A DNA stretch of 42,257 bases. Origin: Streptomyces globisporus (lineage in GTDB: Bacteria > Actinomycetota > Actinomycetes > Streptomycetales > Streptomycetaceae). The notes below the pieces were generated by a model, which was not told where the DNA came from, did not search any database, and saw nothing but the letters and a program-made list of their open reading frames with translations. The position numbers and the translations under genes were made by a program. Where the stretch lies: assembly GCF_003501885.1 (NCBI RefSeq), contig NZ_QWFA01000094.1, positions 5,873 to 48,129 of the forward strand. Reading direction: 5' to 3'. Shown here in pieces: positions 9,263 to 18,342 of the stretch; the first letter of the stretch is position 1, and the number at the start of each line of letters is the position of its first letter.

Positions 9263-9928
9263 ATGCGTATCAACCGGACCCTGCTCTCCACGGCCCTGGT
9301 CGTGGTCGCCCTGGTCATCCAGGTCTCCGTCCTCGCCCGCCTCCAGCTCCCCGGCGCAGTCCCGGACCTGCTGCTCCTCACCGTCCTCGGACTCGCCTTC
9401 GTGTACGGGCCGGTCAGCGGCTCCCTCATCGGCTTCGGCGCGGGCCTCCTCGCGGACCTCGCGCCGCCCGCCGACCACGCCGCCGGACGCTATGCCCTGG
9501 TGCTCTGCGTCATCGGCTACCTCGCGGGCATGATCCGCCCGGAGAACGGGCAGCTGAAGTCGGCCTTCGCCCCGATGGCCGTGGTCGTCGCCGCCGCGAT
9601 CGGCTCGACCCTGCTGTACGCGGGCGTCGGCGCGCTCGTCGGCGACACCGCCGCCCGCCATGTCGGCCTCGGCAGCCTGCTGTTCACGGCCGCGGTCTAC
9701 GACCTGCTGCTGGCGCCCTTCACGGTGCCGCTCATCATGGCGCTGGCCAGACGCACCGAGAACGACCCGCTCGCCGAGGCCTCCTCCGGGGGCAACGACG
9801 TCGCCGCCGGCTGGCTCGCCTCGGGCACCGGTCTGCGGATCGGCAACCAGCGCGGCGGCCTGCGGGCCAAGGCGGCCCGCAGCCGGGCCGCCCGCGCGGG
9901 CAGGATCAAGGGGGTCAAGCGCCTGTGA
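9263..9928 (+). CDS. mreD: Rod-shape-determining protein MreD
   Basis: A polytopic membrane protein (221 aa) of the Mre complex with about five hydrophobic segments. The first is near 8-25, and others include PDLLLLTVLGLAFVYGP and FTAAVYDLLLAPFTVPLI. It has the MreD-typical G.G.LADLAPP stretch. The C-terminal 50 residues are basic (RAKAARSRAARAGRIKGVKRL) and should face the cytoplasm. It is five bases after mreC and 34 bases before the PBP2 start, inside one operon. The family is poorly conserved in sequence, so the assignment relies on context and topology as well as motifs. Confidence 0.9.
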   Translation: MRINRTLLSTALVVVALVIQVSVLARLQLPGAVPDLLLLTVLGLAFVYGPVSGSLIGFGAGLLADLAPPADHAAGRYALVLCVIGYLAGMIRPENGQLKSAFAPMAVVVAAAIGSTLLYAGVGALVGDTAARHVGLGSLLFTAAVYDLLLAPFTVPLIMALARRTENDPLAEASSGGNDVAAGWLASGTGLRIGNQRGGLRAKAARSRAARAGRIKGVKRL

Positions 9929-9962
9929 AGCCGTACGTGACCGAGGGGCCCGGGGGCACCGC

Positions 9963-12185
9963 GTGAGCAATATTCCCGAGACCGGGCGGACCCAGCGGGT
10001 CCAGATCCGGCTCATCGTCATCCAGGTCCTCGTCTTCTCGCTGCTGCTCACCCTCGGCGGACGCCTCTGGTACCTCCAGATCCGCAACGGCGACGAGTAC
10101 ACCGCCGAGGCCGCGGGCAACGGGGTGCAGCAGGTCGTCCAGCCCGCCGTGCGCGGCTCGATCCTCGACGCCCGCGGCGTGGCGCTCGCCGACAACGAGA
10201 CCCGCCTCGTCGTCTCCGCCAGCCGCACCGAGCTGCTGAAGATGAAGGACGACGGCGTCGGCGTCCTCACCCGTCTCGCCGACGTCCTCGACATGAAGGT
10301 CAAGGACGTCCGGGACAAGGTCCGCCTCTGCGACTCCAAGACCCCCCAGCCCTGCTGGAACGGCTCGCCCTACCAGCCGATCCCGGTCACCGACGAGGCC
10401 ACCACCCAGCAGGCCCTCCAGATCCGTGAGCGCGCCGAGGACTTCCCCGGCATCACCGCCGAACCCACCGCCGTACGCCGCTACGCCGCCCCCGGCAAGG
10501 CGCGGACCGCGCAGGTGCTCGGCTATCTCTCGCCCGTCACCGACGACGAGATCCAGAAGGCGCAGGACGGCCCGTCGCCCTACCTGCGCTCCGACCAGGT
10601 CGGCCGGTCCGGGATCGAGCGCACCTATGACAAGGAGCTGCGCGGCAAGGCGGGCGTCACCCGCTACGAGGTCGACAACCTCGGCCGCGTCATGGGCGAG
10701 GCGGAGAACGACCCGGCGGTGGCCGGCTCCACCCTCGTCACCAGCCTCGACGCCCGCGTCCAGGCGGTCGCCGAGTACGAGCTCGCCGCCGCGATGAAGC
10801 GGGTCCGGGGCGAGACCGACAAGATCACCGGCCGGAAGTACGAGGCCGACTCCGGGGCCGTCGTCGTCATGGAGTCGAAGACCGGCCGGGTCGTGGCGAT
10901 GGCCTCCCAGCCCGACTACGACCCCAACGACTGGGTCGGCGGCATCTCCGGCAAGCAGTACGCCAAGCTCACCAGCAAGAAGTCCAACTACCCGCTGCTC
11001 AACCGGGGCATCCAGGGCCAGGCCCCGGCCGGCTCGATCTTCAAGGTGGTCTCTGCCAGCGCCGCCGTGCGCGCAGGTCACGACTTCAACGACCTCTACC
11101 AGTGCAGCAGCTCCTACAGCCTGGGCAACCAGACCTTCGCGAACTTCGAGTCCCAGGGCCACGGCCCCATCACCCTCGGCGACGCGCTCAAGTACTCCTG
11201 CAACACGGTCTTCTACCGCCTTGGCCACGAGCAGTGGGCGAAAGACGGCGGCATAAAGCCGAAGAAGGATGCCAAGGACTGGTTCTACCGCACCGCCCGT
11301 GACTTCGGGCTCGGCTCCGAGACCGGCATCGACCTGCCCAACGAGGTCAAGGGCCGCATCCCGGACCGCCAGTGGAAGCAGGACTTCTGGGAGGCCAACA
11401 AGGACGCCTGGTGCAAGGAGGGCAAGAAGGGCGGCACCTACGTCCAGCAGATCGCGTACGAGAGCTGCCTCGAAGGCAACCAGCTCAAGGCCTACGACAG
11501 CATCAACTACTCGATCGGGCAGGGCGACGTCCTTGTCACGCCCATTCAGATGGCCACCGCCTACGCCGCCATCAGCAACGGCGGCACCCTCCACGAGCCC
11601 ACCGTCGGCAAGGCCGTGATCAGCCCCGACGGCAAGTCCGTCCAGGAGATCAAGCCCAAGGTCAGCGGGAAGCTCCCGGTCAACGCCCAGACCATCAAGG
11701 ACCTCGACAAGGGGCTGCGTTCGGTGGTCGAGCCGGGCGGCACCGCCGCCTGGCGGTTCGGCGGCTGGCCGCAGGACAAGATCCCGATGCGCGCCAAGAC
11801 CGGTACCGCCCAGGTGTACGGCAAGCAGACCACCGGCTGGTTCGCGACCTACACCGACGACTACACCATCGTCATGACGATCTCCCAGGGCGGCACCGGC
11901 TCCGGCTCCTCCGGCCCGGCCGTCCGCAAGATCTACGACGCGCTCTACGGCCTGGACTCCGCCGGCAACCAGGACCTGAAGCGGGCCCTGCTGCCCGAGC
12001 CGCAGAAGGCGCTGCCGAAGGTCCAGCCCGACGGCTCGATCCACGCGCCGAAGGTCAAGCCCTACGACCCCACTCCGGTCACGCCCGAGGAGCAGCCGGG
12101 AGGACAGGAACCCCAGTTGCCCCTGCCGCCCGGAGGCCAGCCCGGACTCACCGGATCGCCCGCGTCCACGGGGAGGCAGCCGTAA
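9963..12185 (+). CDS. mrdA: Penicillin-binding protein 2 (class B transpeptidase of the Mre module)
   Basis: A monofunctional D,D-transpeptidase (740 aa) that cross-links peptidoglycan together with RodA. It has a short cytoplasmic tail, one membrane anchor at about 15-38 (LIVIQVLVFSLLLTLGGRLW) and a dimerisation/pedestal domain. The transpeptidase domain carries SIFK (catalytic Ser358, Lys361), SCN (412-414) and KTG (612-614, in AKTGTAQ). Between SCN and KTG lies an insert with two Cys (DAWCKEGKKGG and ESCLEG), possibly a disulfide outside the cell. The C-terminal 60 residues are Pro/Gln/Gly-rich. GTG 9963 is chosen as the first start after mreD, with a G-rich stretch upstream. Its stop overlaps the rodA start by one base (TAATG), indicating translational coupling. 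Confidence 0.95.
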   Translation: MSNIPETGRTQRVQIRLIVIQVLVFSLLLTLGGRLWYLQIRNGDEYTAEAAGNGVQQVVQPAVRGSILDARGVALADNETRLVVSASRTELLKMKDDGVGVLTRLADVLDMKVKDVRDKVRLCDSKTPQPCWNGSPYQPIPVTDEATTQQALQIRERAEDFPGITAEPTAVRRYAAPGKARTAQVLGYLSPVTDDEIQKAQDGPSPYLRSDQVGRSGIERTYDKELRGKAGVTRYEVDNLGRVMGEAENDPAVAGSTLVTSLDARVQAVAEYELAAAMKRVRGETDKITGRKYEADSGAVVVMESKTGRVVAMASQPDYDPNDWVGGISGKQYAKLTSKKSNYPLLNRGIQGQAPAGSIFKVVSASAAVRAGHDFNDLYQCSSSYSLGNQTFANFESQGHGPITLGDALKYSCNTVFYRLGHEQWAKDGGIKPKKDAKDWFYRTARDFGLGSETGIDLPNEVKGRIPDRQWKQDFWEANKDAWCKEGKKGGTYVQQIAYESCLEGNQLKAYDSINYSIGQGDVLVTPIQMATAYAAISNGGTLHEPTVGKAVISPDGKSVQEIKPKVSGKLPVNAQTIKDLDKGLRSVVEPGGTAAWRFGGWPQDKIPMRAKTGTAQVYGKQTTGWFATYTDDYTIVMTISQGGTGSGSSGPAVRKIYDALYGLDSAGNQDLKRALLPEPQKALPKVQPDGSIHAPKVKPYDPTPVTPEEQPGGQEPQLPLPPGGQPGLTGSPASTGRQP

Positions 12186-13378
12186 TGGCAGGTGGATTCT
12201 CCGTCTCCCGCTACACCCCCGACGAGGGCCCCTGGGCCAAGCTGACGGCCCGCGACTCCCTCGCACGGCGGCTGGACTGGCCGCTGCTCGGGGCCGCGCT
12301 CGCGCTCTCGTTCCTCGGCTCGCTCCTCGTGTGGTCCGCGACCCGCAACCGCGATCACCTCACCCAGGGCGACCCGTACTTCTTCCTCCTGCGGCACGCC
12401 CTCAACACCGGCATCGGCCTCGCCCTGATGATCGGCACGATCTGGCTCGGCCACCGCACCCTGCGCGGGGCCGTCCCGGTCCTCTACGGCATCTCGGTGC
12501 TGCTGGTCCTCGCGGTCCTCACCCCGCTCGGCACCACCGTCAACGGCGCCCACGCCTGGATCAAGCTGCCCGCCGGCTTCTCGATCCAGCCCTCCGAGTT
12601 CACCAAGATCACCATCATCCTCGTGATGGCGATGCTGCTGGCCGCCCGCGTCGACGCCGGCGACCAGGCCCACCCCGACCACCGCACCGTCGCCAAGGCG
12701 CTGGGCCTCGCGGCGGTCCCGATGGCCATCGTCATGCTGATGCCGGACCTCGGCTCGGTGATGGTCATGGCCGTCATCGTCCTCGGCGTCCTGCTGGCCT
12801 CCGGCGCCTCCAACCGCTGGGTCTTCGGCCTCATCGGCGCGGGCGCGGGCGGGGCCGTCGCCGTCTGGCAGCTCGGTCTGCTCGACGACTACCAGATCGC
12901 CCGGTTCGCCGCCTTCGCCAACCCCGCGCTCGACCCGGCGGGCGTCGGCTACAACACCAACCAGGCCCGCATCGCGATCGGCTCCGGCGGACTCACCGGC
13001 ACCGGACTCTTCGAAGGCACCCAGACCACCGGTCAGTTCGTGCCCGAGCAGCAGACCGACTTCGTCTTCACCGTGGCCGGCGAGGAGCTGGGCTTCCTCG
13101 GCGCGGGACTGATCATCCTGCTCCTCGGTGTCGTCCTGTGGCGCGCCTGCCGGATCGCCCGCGAGACCACCGAGCTGTACGGCACGGTCGTCGCCGCCGG
13201 GATCATCGCCTGGTTCGCCTTCCAGTCCTTCGAGAACATCGGCATGACGCTCGGCATCATGCCGGTCGCCGGACTGCCGCTGCCCTTCGTCTCGTACGGA
13301 GGATCCTCGATGTTCGCCGTCTGGGTGGCGGTCGGACTGCTCCAGTCCATCAGGGTGCAACGGCCGATGTCTGCCTGA
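12185..13378 (+). CDS. rodA: SEDS-family peptidoglycan glycosyltransferase RodA (called Sfr in S. coelicolor)
   Basis: A SEDS glycan polymerase (397 aa) with about ten membrane helices that extends peptidoglycan from lipid II and works with the PBP2 encoded just upstream. SEDS marks include GAHAWIKLPAGFSIQPSEFTK, MPDLGSVMVM, the large extracellular loop with YNTNQARIAIGSGGLTGTGL, PEQQTDFVFTVAGEELGF, and the C-terminal LPLPFVSYGGSS. The stop-start overlap with PBP2 fixes the ATG. The CYTH-CHAD gene begins 30 bases downstream without a visible terminator, so the operon may continue. Confidence 0.96.
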   Translation: MAGGFSVSRYTPDEGPWAKLTARDSLARRLDWPLLGAALALSFLGSLLVWSATRNRDHLTQGDPYFFLLRHALNTGIGLALMIGTIWLGHRTLRGAVPVLYGISVLLVLAVLTPLGTTVNGAHAWIKLPAGFSIQPSEFTKITIILVMAMLLAARVDAGDQAHPDHRTVAKALGLAAVPMAIVMLMPDLGSVMVMAVIVLGVLLASGASNRWVFGLIGAGAGGAVAVWQLGLLDDYQIARFAAFANPALDPAGVGYNTNQARIAIGSGGLTGTGLFEGTQTTGQFVPEQQTDFVFTVAGEELGFLGAGLIILLLGVVLWRACRIARETTELYGTVVAAGIIAWFAFQSFENIGMTLGIMPVAGLPLPFVSYGGSSMFAVWVAVGLLQSIRVQRPMSA

Positions 13379-13408
13379 ACCCGGCCGGTCGCGGGTAGGT
13401 GTCCGTAC

Positions 13409-14938
13409 ATGGCGGACACCAAACGCGAGATCGAGCGGAAGTACGAAGCCACCGAAGACACCCGGCTGCCCGACCTGACGCGGGCGGCCGGGGTCGGCCG
13501 GGTCGCCCCACGCGGCCGGACCGAGCTCGACGCCGTCTACTGGGACACCGCCGACCTCCGCCTCGCCGCCGACTCCCTCACCCTGCGCCGCAGGACCGGC
13601 GGGGACGACGAGGGCTGGCACGTGAAGTTCCCCGTCGCGCTCGGCGTCCGGGACGAGATCCACGAACCGCTCTCCGACACCCTGCCGCCCTCGCTGGCCG
13701 CCCTCCTGCGCTCCCGGGTCCGGCACGCGGAGATCACCCCCGTCGTCCGGCTGCTCTCCTCGCGGGACGTCCACCACCTGCTGGCCGACGACGGCACGCT
13801 CCTCGCCGAGGTCAGCGTCGACACGGTGCTCGCGGAGCGGCTCGCGGGGGAGGGAAGCGGCACCAGCGCCGCCTGGACCGAGATCGAGGTCGAGCTGGCC
13901 GACGACGGTGACCCGGCCGTCCTGGACGCCGTCGAGAAGCGGCTCCGCAAGGCCGGAGTGCGCCCCGCCGAATCCGCCTCGAAGCTCGCCCGGGCGCTGG
14001 CGGAGACGACCCCCGCACGGGACGGCAAGGAGCCGGAAGAGAGCGCGCCGCGGACCGCGGGCGACCACGTCCTCGCCTACGTACGCAAGCAGATCGCCAC
14101 GATCGTCCGCCTCGACCCCGCCGTCCGCCGCGACCTGCCCGACTCCGTGCACAAGATGCGCGTCGCCACCCGTCGGCTGCGCAGCGCCTTCAAGACCCAC
14201 CGCAAGATCCTCGACCGCGAGGTCACCGACCCCCTCGGCGCGGAGCTCAAGTGGCTCGCCGCCGAACTGGGTCTCGACCGCGACCAGGAAGTCCTGGACG
14301 AGCGCATCGGCTCCCGCGTCGAGGCCCTGCCCGCCGTCCTGACCCTCGGCCCGGTGCGCGGCCGGCTCCGCGCCTGGTCGGCCGCCCGCCGCACCGGATC
14401 GCGCCGCAGGATCATCGACGTACTCGACGGGCAGCGGTATCTGGACCTCCTGGAGGCACTCGACGCCCTGAGCGCCGGCCCGCCCCTGCGCCCCGCTGCC
14501 CGCAAGGCACCGGAGAAGGCCCTGCCCCGGGCCGTGCTCAAGGACTACGAGAAGCTCGCGCGCCGGATGGACCACGCCCTGGAGCACCCGCCGGGCCCCG
14601 AGCGGGACACCGCGATGCACGAGGCCCGCAAGGCCGCCAAGCGCGCCCGGTACGCGGGCGAGTCGGCCCGCCCCGCGCTCGGCAAGCCCGCCAAGCGGTT
14701 CGCGAAGCGCGTGAAGGCCGTGCAGACCGTCCTCGGCGACCACCAGGACAGCGTCGTCGCCCGGGAGGCCTTGCGGACCCTCGCGATCCAATCGCACGCG
14801 GCGGGGGAGACCGCGTTCACCTGGGGACTTCTGTACGGGCAGGAGGAGGCCGCCGCCGATGCCCGGGAGCGCGAGCTGCCCGAGGTCTGGGCCCGCGCCT
14901 CGGACCCCGGACTGCGGGCGGATCTGAAGGGCCTGTGA
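13409..14938 (+). CDS. CYTH and CHAD domain protein (polyphosphate-linked)
   Basis: A two-domain cytoplasmic protein (509 aa). The CYTH domain (about 1-200) opens with EIERKYE; Glu7, Glu9 and Lys11 form the ExExK signature of triphosphate tunnel enzymes, followed by YWDTADLRL, LRRRTGG and EIEVEL. The CHAD domain (about 215-500) has the paired His/Arg helices expected to bind polyphosphate: HKMRVATRRLRSAFKTHR and HEARKAAKRARY. CYTH proteins hydrolyse triphosphate or related substrates; CHAD proteins bind inorganic polyphosphate granules. The substrate here is unknown. It follows rodA by 30 bases and may share its transcript. Confidence 0.9.
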   Translation: MADTKREIERKYEATEDTRLPDLTRAAGVGRVAPRGRTELDAVYWDTADLRLAADSLTLRRRTGGDDEGWHVKFPVALGVRDEIHEPLSDTLPPSLAALLRSRVRHAEITPVVRLLSSRDVHHLLADDGTLLAEVSVDTVLAERLAGEGSGTSAAWTEIEVELADDGDPAVLDAVEKRLRKAGVRPAESASKLARALAETTPARDGKEPEESAPRTAGDHVLAYVRKQIATIVRLDPAVRRDLPDSVHKMRVATRRLRSAFKTHRKILDREVTDPLGAELKWLAAELGLDRDQEVLDERIGSRVEALPAVLTLGPVRGRLRAWSAARRTGSRRRIIDVLDGQRYLDLLEALDALSAGPPLRPAARKAPEKALPRAVLKDYEKLARRMDHALEHPPGPERDTAMHEARKAAKRARYAGESARPALGKPAKRFAKRVKAVQTVLGDHQDSVVAREALRTLAIQSHAAGETAFTWGLLYGQEEAAADARERELPEVWARASDPGLRADLKGL

Positions 14939-14987
14939 CCGGGGTACGCTGGATGGTCACCCCTGCCGGCTCACGAAGGTTCGCGAG

Positions 14988-16916
14988 ATGTCTGCCGCAT
15001 CGGTCTTCCCACAGCTCGAAGCTCTGCTCCCGCATGTGCAGAAGCCCATCCAGTACGTCGGCGGTGAGCTGAACTCCACCGTCAAGGACTGGGACAGCTG
15101 TGACGTCCGCTGGACCCTGATGTACCCCGACGCCTACGAGGTCGGGCTCCCCAACCAGGGCGTCATGATCCTCTACGAGGTACTGAACGAGCGCGAGGGC
15201 GTCCTCGCCGAGCGCACGTACAGCGTCTGGCCGGACCTCGAAGAGCTGATGCGCGAGCACAACGTGCCCCAGTTCACCGTGGACAGCCACCGCCCCGTCG
15301 GCGCGTTCGACGTCTTCGGGCTCAGCTTCTCCACCGAGCTGGGCTACACCAACATGCTCACCGCCCTGGACCTCGCGGGCATCCCGCTGGAGTCCAAGGA
15401 CCGCACGGTGGACCACCCGATCGTCCTCGCGGGCGGCCACGCGGCCTTCAACCCCGAGCCGATCGCGGACTTCATCGACTGCGCGGTCGTCGGCGACGGC
15501 GAGCAGGCCGTCCTGGAGATCACCGAGATCATCCGCGCCTGGAAGGCCGAGGGCCGCCCCGGCGGCCGCGACGAGGTGCTCTTCCGGCTCTCGAAGACCG
15601 GCGGCGTCTACGTCCCGCGCTTCTACGACGTCGAGTACCTCCCCGACGGCCGCATCGGCCGCGTCGTGCCCAACCGGTCCGGCGTGCCGTGGCGCGTCTC
15701 CAAGCACACGGTGATGGACCTCGACGAGTGGCCCTACCCCAAGCAGCCCCTCGTCCCGCTCGCGGAGACCGTCCACGAGCGGATGTCCGTCGAGATCTTC
15801 CGCGGCTGCACCCGCGGCTGCCGTTTCTGCCAGGCCGGCATGATCACGCGCCCCGTGCGGGAGCGAAGCATCACCGGCATCGGCGAGATGGTCGACAAGG
15901 GTCTCAAGGCGACCGGCTTCGAGGAGGTCGGCCTCCTCTCGCTCTCCTCCGCCGACCACAGCGAGATCGGTGACATCGCCAAGGGCCTCGCCGACCGCTA
16001 CACCGACGACAAGATCGGCCTGTCGCTCCCCTCCACCCGCGTCGACGCGTTCAACGTGGACCTGGCCAACGAGCTGACCCGCAACGGGCGCCGGTCCGGC
16101 CTCACCTTCGCCCCCGAGGGCGGCTCCGAGCGCATGCGCAAGGTCATCAACAAGATGGTCTCGGAGGAGGACCTGATCCGCACGGTCGCCACCGCGTACG
16201 GCAACGGCTGGCGCCAGGTGAAGCTGTACTTCATGTGCGGCCTGCCCACCGAGACCGACGAGGACGTCCTGCAGATCGGCGACATGGCGGTCAACGTCAT
16301 CGCCAAGGGACGTGAGGTCTCCGGCCAGAACGACATCCGCTGCACCGTCTCCATCGGCGGGTTCGTGCCCAAGCCGCACACCCCCTTCCAGTGGGCCCCG
16401 CAGCTCAGCGCCGAGGACACCGACGCCCGGCTGAAGAAGCTCCGCGACAAGATCCGGGGCGACAAGAAGTACGGCCGCTCCATCGGCTTCCGCTACCACG
16501 ACGGCAAGCCCGGCATCGTCGAGGGCCTCCTCTCGCGCGGCGACCGCCGCGTCGGCTCCGTCATCCGCGCGGTCTACGAGTCCGGCGGCCGGTTCGACGG
16601 CTGGCGCGAGCACTTCAGCTACGACCTCTGGATGAACTGCGCGGAGAAGACGCTCCCCGAGTTCGGCGTCGACGTCGACTGGTACACCACCCGCGAGCGC
16701 ACCTACGAGGAGGTCCTGCCCTGGGACCACCTCGACTCCGGCCTGGACAAGGACTGGCTCTGGGAGGACTGGCAGGACGCGCTCGACGAGACCGAGGTCG
16801 AGGACTGCCGCTGGACCCCCTGCTTCGACTGCGGCGTCTGCCCGCAGCTCGACCTGGACATCCAGATCGGCCCGACGGGCAAGAAGCTGCTCCCGCTGAG
16901 CGTGGTCAACAAGTAG
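14988..16916 (+). CDS. TIGR03960 family B12-binding-like / radical SAM protein
   Basis: A 642-residue protein with an N-terminal B12-binding-like region (about 30-190, motif DVFGLSFSTELGYTNML), then a radical SAM core. The 4Fe-4S ligands Cys274, Cys278 and Cys281 lie in GCTRGCRFCQAGM. The C-terminus has a second Cys cluster (CFDCGVC), possibly for another metal centre. The reaction is unknown. ATG 14988 has GAAGG eight bases upstream. In many bacteria this family is adjacent to, or fused with, the DUF2344/TIGR03936 protein. Here a 411-codon membrane-protein gene lies between them. Confidence 0.92.
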   Translation: MSAASVFPQLEALLPHVQKPIQYVGGELNSTVKDWDSCDVRWTLMYPDAYEVGLPNQGVMILYEVLNEREGVLAERTYSVWPDLEELMREHNVPQFTVDSHRPVGAFDVFGLSFSTELGYTNMLTALDLAGIPLESKDRTVDHPIVLAGGHAAFNPEPIADFIDCAVVGDGEQAVLEITEIIRAWKAEGRPGGRDEVLFRLSKTGGVYVPRFYDVEYLPDGRIGRVVPNRSGVPWRVSKHTVMDLDEWPYPKQPLVPLAETVHERMSVEIFRGCTRGCRFCQAGMITRPVRERSITGIGEMVDKGLKATGFEEVGLLSLSSADHSEIGDIAKGLADRYTDDKIGLSLPSTRVDAFNVDLANELTRNGRRSGLTFAPEGGSERMRKVINKMVSEEDLIRTVATAYGNGWRQVKLYFMCGLPTETDEDVLQIGDMAVNVIAKGREVSGQNDIRCTVSIGGFVPKPHTPFQWAPQLSAEDTDARLKKLRDKIRGDKKYGRSIGFRYHDGKPGIVEGLLSRGDRRVGSVIRAVYESGGRFDGWREHFSYDLWMNCAEKTLPEFGVDVDWYTTRERTYEEVLPWDHLDSGLDKDWLWEDWQDALDETEVEDCRWTPCFDCGVCPQLDLDIQIGPTGKKLLPLSVVNK

Positions 16917-16934
16917 CAGCTCCGTGACACACCG

Positions 16935-16967
16935 CAGGCCCGGTCCGGCAACCCCGGACCGGGCCTG
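16935..16967 (+). terminator. Terminator after the radical SAM gene
   Basis: A perfect 14-bp stem (16935-16948 with 16954-16967) with loop CAACC, only 17 bases before the next ATG. Confidence 0.75.
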
Positions 16968-16983
16968 ACGCGTCCTTGACGAC

Positions 16984-18219
16984 ATGGACCACGGCAAGCA
17001 CCAGGCGCCCCAGGGATACGAGCCCGGCGAAGGGATCCTGACCACCCTGATCAGGATCCCGGTCCGGATCGTCGTCCTGGTGTTCGTCCTGCCCGCCCGC
17101 ATGGTCTGGGACGCGCTCACCGCGCTCTGGCACGCCGCGGACCGCGTCCTGCTGCGCCCGCTCGGCCGGGGACTCCTGTGGCTCCTCGACATGCTCGTCC
17201 TGACCCCGCCGGCCTGGCTGTACACCTGGGTCCTCACTCCCCTCGGCAAGGCCGCCGCCTGGCTGGCCGTCGCCCTTCTCGTCCGGCCCTGGATCGGCCT
17301 GTGGCGGTACGTGATCGTCCCCGTCGCCCGGTACGGGATCGCCACGCCGGCGGTGTGGCTGTACGCCCACGTCCTCACCCCGCTGGGCCACGGCCTGCGG
17401 TGGATCGGCACCGCCCTGCTCATCCCGGCGCTGCGCGGCCTCGGCAACGGCATCGGCCGGCTGATCACCGTGCTGCTGATCGTGCCGCTGGAGTTCCTGT
17501 GGCGGTACGTGGCCGTCCCGGTGGTTCGTTACGGCCTGGTCGTCCCGGTGGTGTGGCTGTGCGAAACCGTCCTCACGCCGATCGGCCGCGGCACGGCGTG
17601 GGTCCTGAGCGCGCTGTGGCAGGGCACGGTCTGGATCCTGAGCGGGCTCTGGCAGGGCACCGCCTGGGTTCTGGCGCAGCTCTGGCGGGGGATCGCGGCC
17701 ACCGGACGCGGACTCGGCCTGGCGGTCGCCTGGCTGGTGATGACGCTGCTGGTCGCCCCCCTCGGCTGGACGTACCGCCGGATCCTCACCCCGGTCGGCC
17801 GGGAGATCGCCGCCGCGTTCGAGGTCGCCTGGCGGATCGCCGGATACGTCTCCCGGGCCGTCGGCCGGGCCCTCGCCACGATCGCCTGGTACCTGATCGG
17901 CGCACCGGTCTCCTGGGCGTACCGCACGGTGTGCACCCCCGTCGGCCACTTCCTGCGCGACGCAGTCTGGGCCCCGGCCCGGCGCGCCGCCGCCGAAGCG
18001 GGCCGGGCCGCCCGCGCGGCCCTCGCCACCGCCCGGGAAACCGTGCGCCAGGCACGTCGTGACGCCTGGCGGGCCCTGGTCGGCGCCCCGGGCGGCGAAC
18101 GGTCCGGGGAACCGCGAGGGATCCCTGCGCGTACTCTGGGTAGTACAACGACTGTCCCCAGCGCGGCGCAGGCGTCCGAGACCCCTCTGGGCGGCGATCC
18201 ATTCGCCAAACAGGGGTGA
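16984..18219 (+). CDS. Internally repetitive, Trp-rich membrane protein of unknown function
   Basis: A 411-residue protein made mostly of hydrophobic and amphipathic segments that repeat. The unit [VI]LTP[LIV]G recurs at WVLTPLG, HVLTPLG, TVLTPIG and RILTPVG, with the variant VCTPVG. A longer unit, WRYV-x-VP-V-x-RYG, occurs twice, each time followed by a PxVWL segment. A Trp-Gln-Gly unit (LWQGT) is also repeated near residues 215-232. The last 90 residues are Ala/Arg-rich and then disordered in character. No enzymatic motif is visible. Arg and Trp are evenly spaced, which suggests many short helices lying in or on the membrane. ATG 16984 has no clear ribosome site and closely follows a terminator, so the start is uncertain. 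It separates two genes that are normally neighbours. Confidence 0.75.
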   Translation: MDHGKHQAPQGYEPGEGILTTLIRIPVRIVVLVFVLPARMVWDALTALWHAADRVLLRPLGRGLLWLLDMLVLTPPAWLYTWVLTPLGKAAAWLAVALLVRPWIGLWRYVIVPVARYGIATPAVWLYAHVLTPLGHGLRWIGTALLIPALRGLGNGIGRLITVLLIVPLEFLWRYVAVPVVRYGLVVPVVWLCETVLTPIGRGTAWVLSALWQGTVWILSGLWQGTAWVLAQLWRGIAATGRGLGLAVAWLVMTLLVAPLGWTYRRILTPVGREIAAAFEVAWRIAGYVSRAVGRALATIAWYLIGAPVSWAYRTVCTPVGHFLRDAVWAPARRAAAEAGRAARAALATARETVRQARRDAWRALVGAPGGERSGEPRGIPARTLGSTTTVPSAAQASETPLGGDPFAKQG

Positions 18220-18286
18220 GCCGGAGCGGCACCCCGGGGGTTACCCGTATTTCGTGGGCGGCGCGCCACCGCGCCCGCCCCGCACC

Positions 18287-18303
18287 GAGGAGAAGAACCA
18301 CTG
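18287..18303 (+). promoter_or_regulatory. Ribosome site pointing to a possible CTG start for the DUF2344 gene
   Basis: GAGGAG (18287-18292) lies eight bases before CTG 18301, which is in frame with the DUF2344 protein and would add the 14 residues GKRQPEGPPPAPA plus the initiator. GTG 18343, the first conventional start, has no comparable ribosome site. Confidence 0.5.
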
Positions 18304-18342
18304 GGCAAGCGACAGCCCGAAGGCCCGCCGCCCGCACCGGCA

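Noticed and set aside
9915..14797. Two very long minus-strand frames opposite PBP2, rodA and the CYTH-CHAD gene
   Set aside because: Typical high-GC shadow frames; the plus-strand genes have full sets of catalytic motifs.
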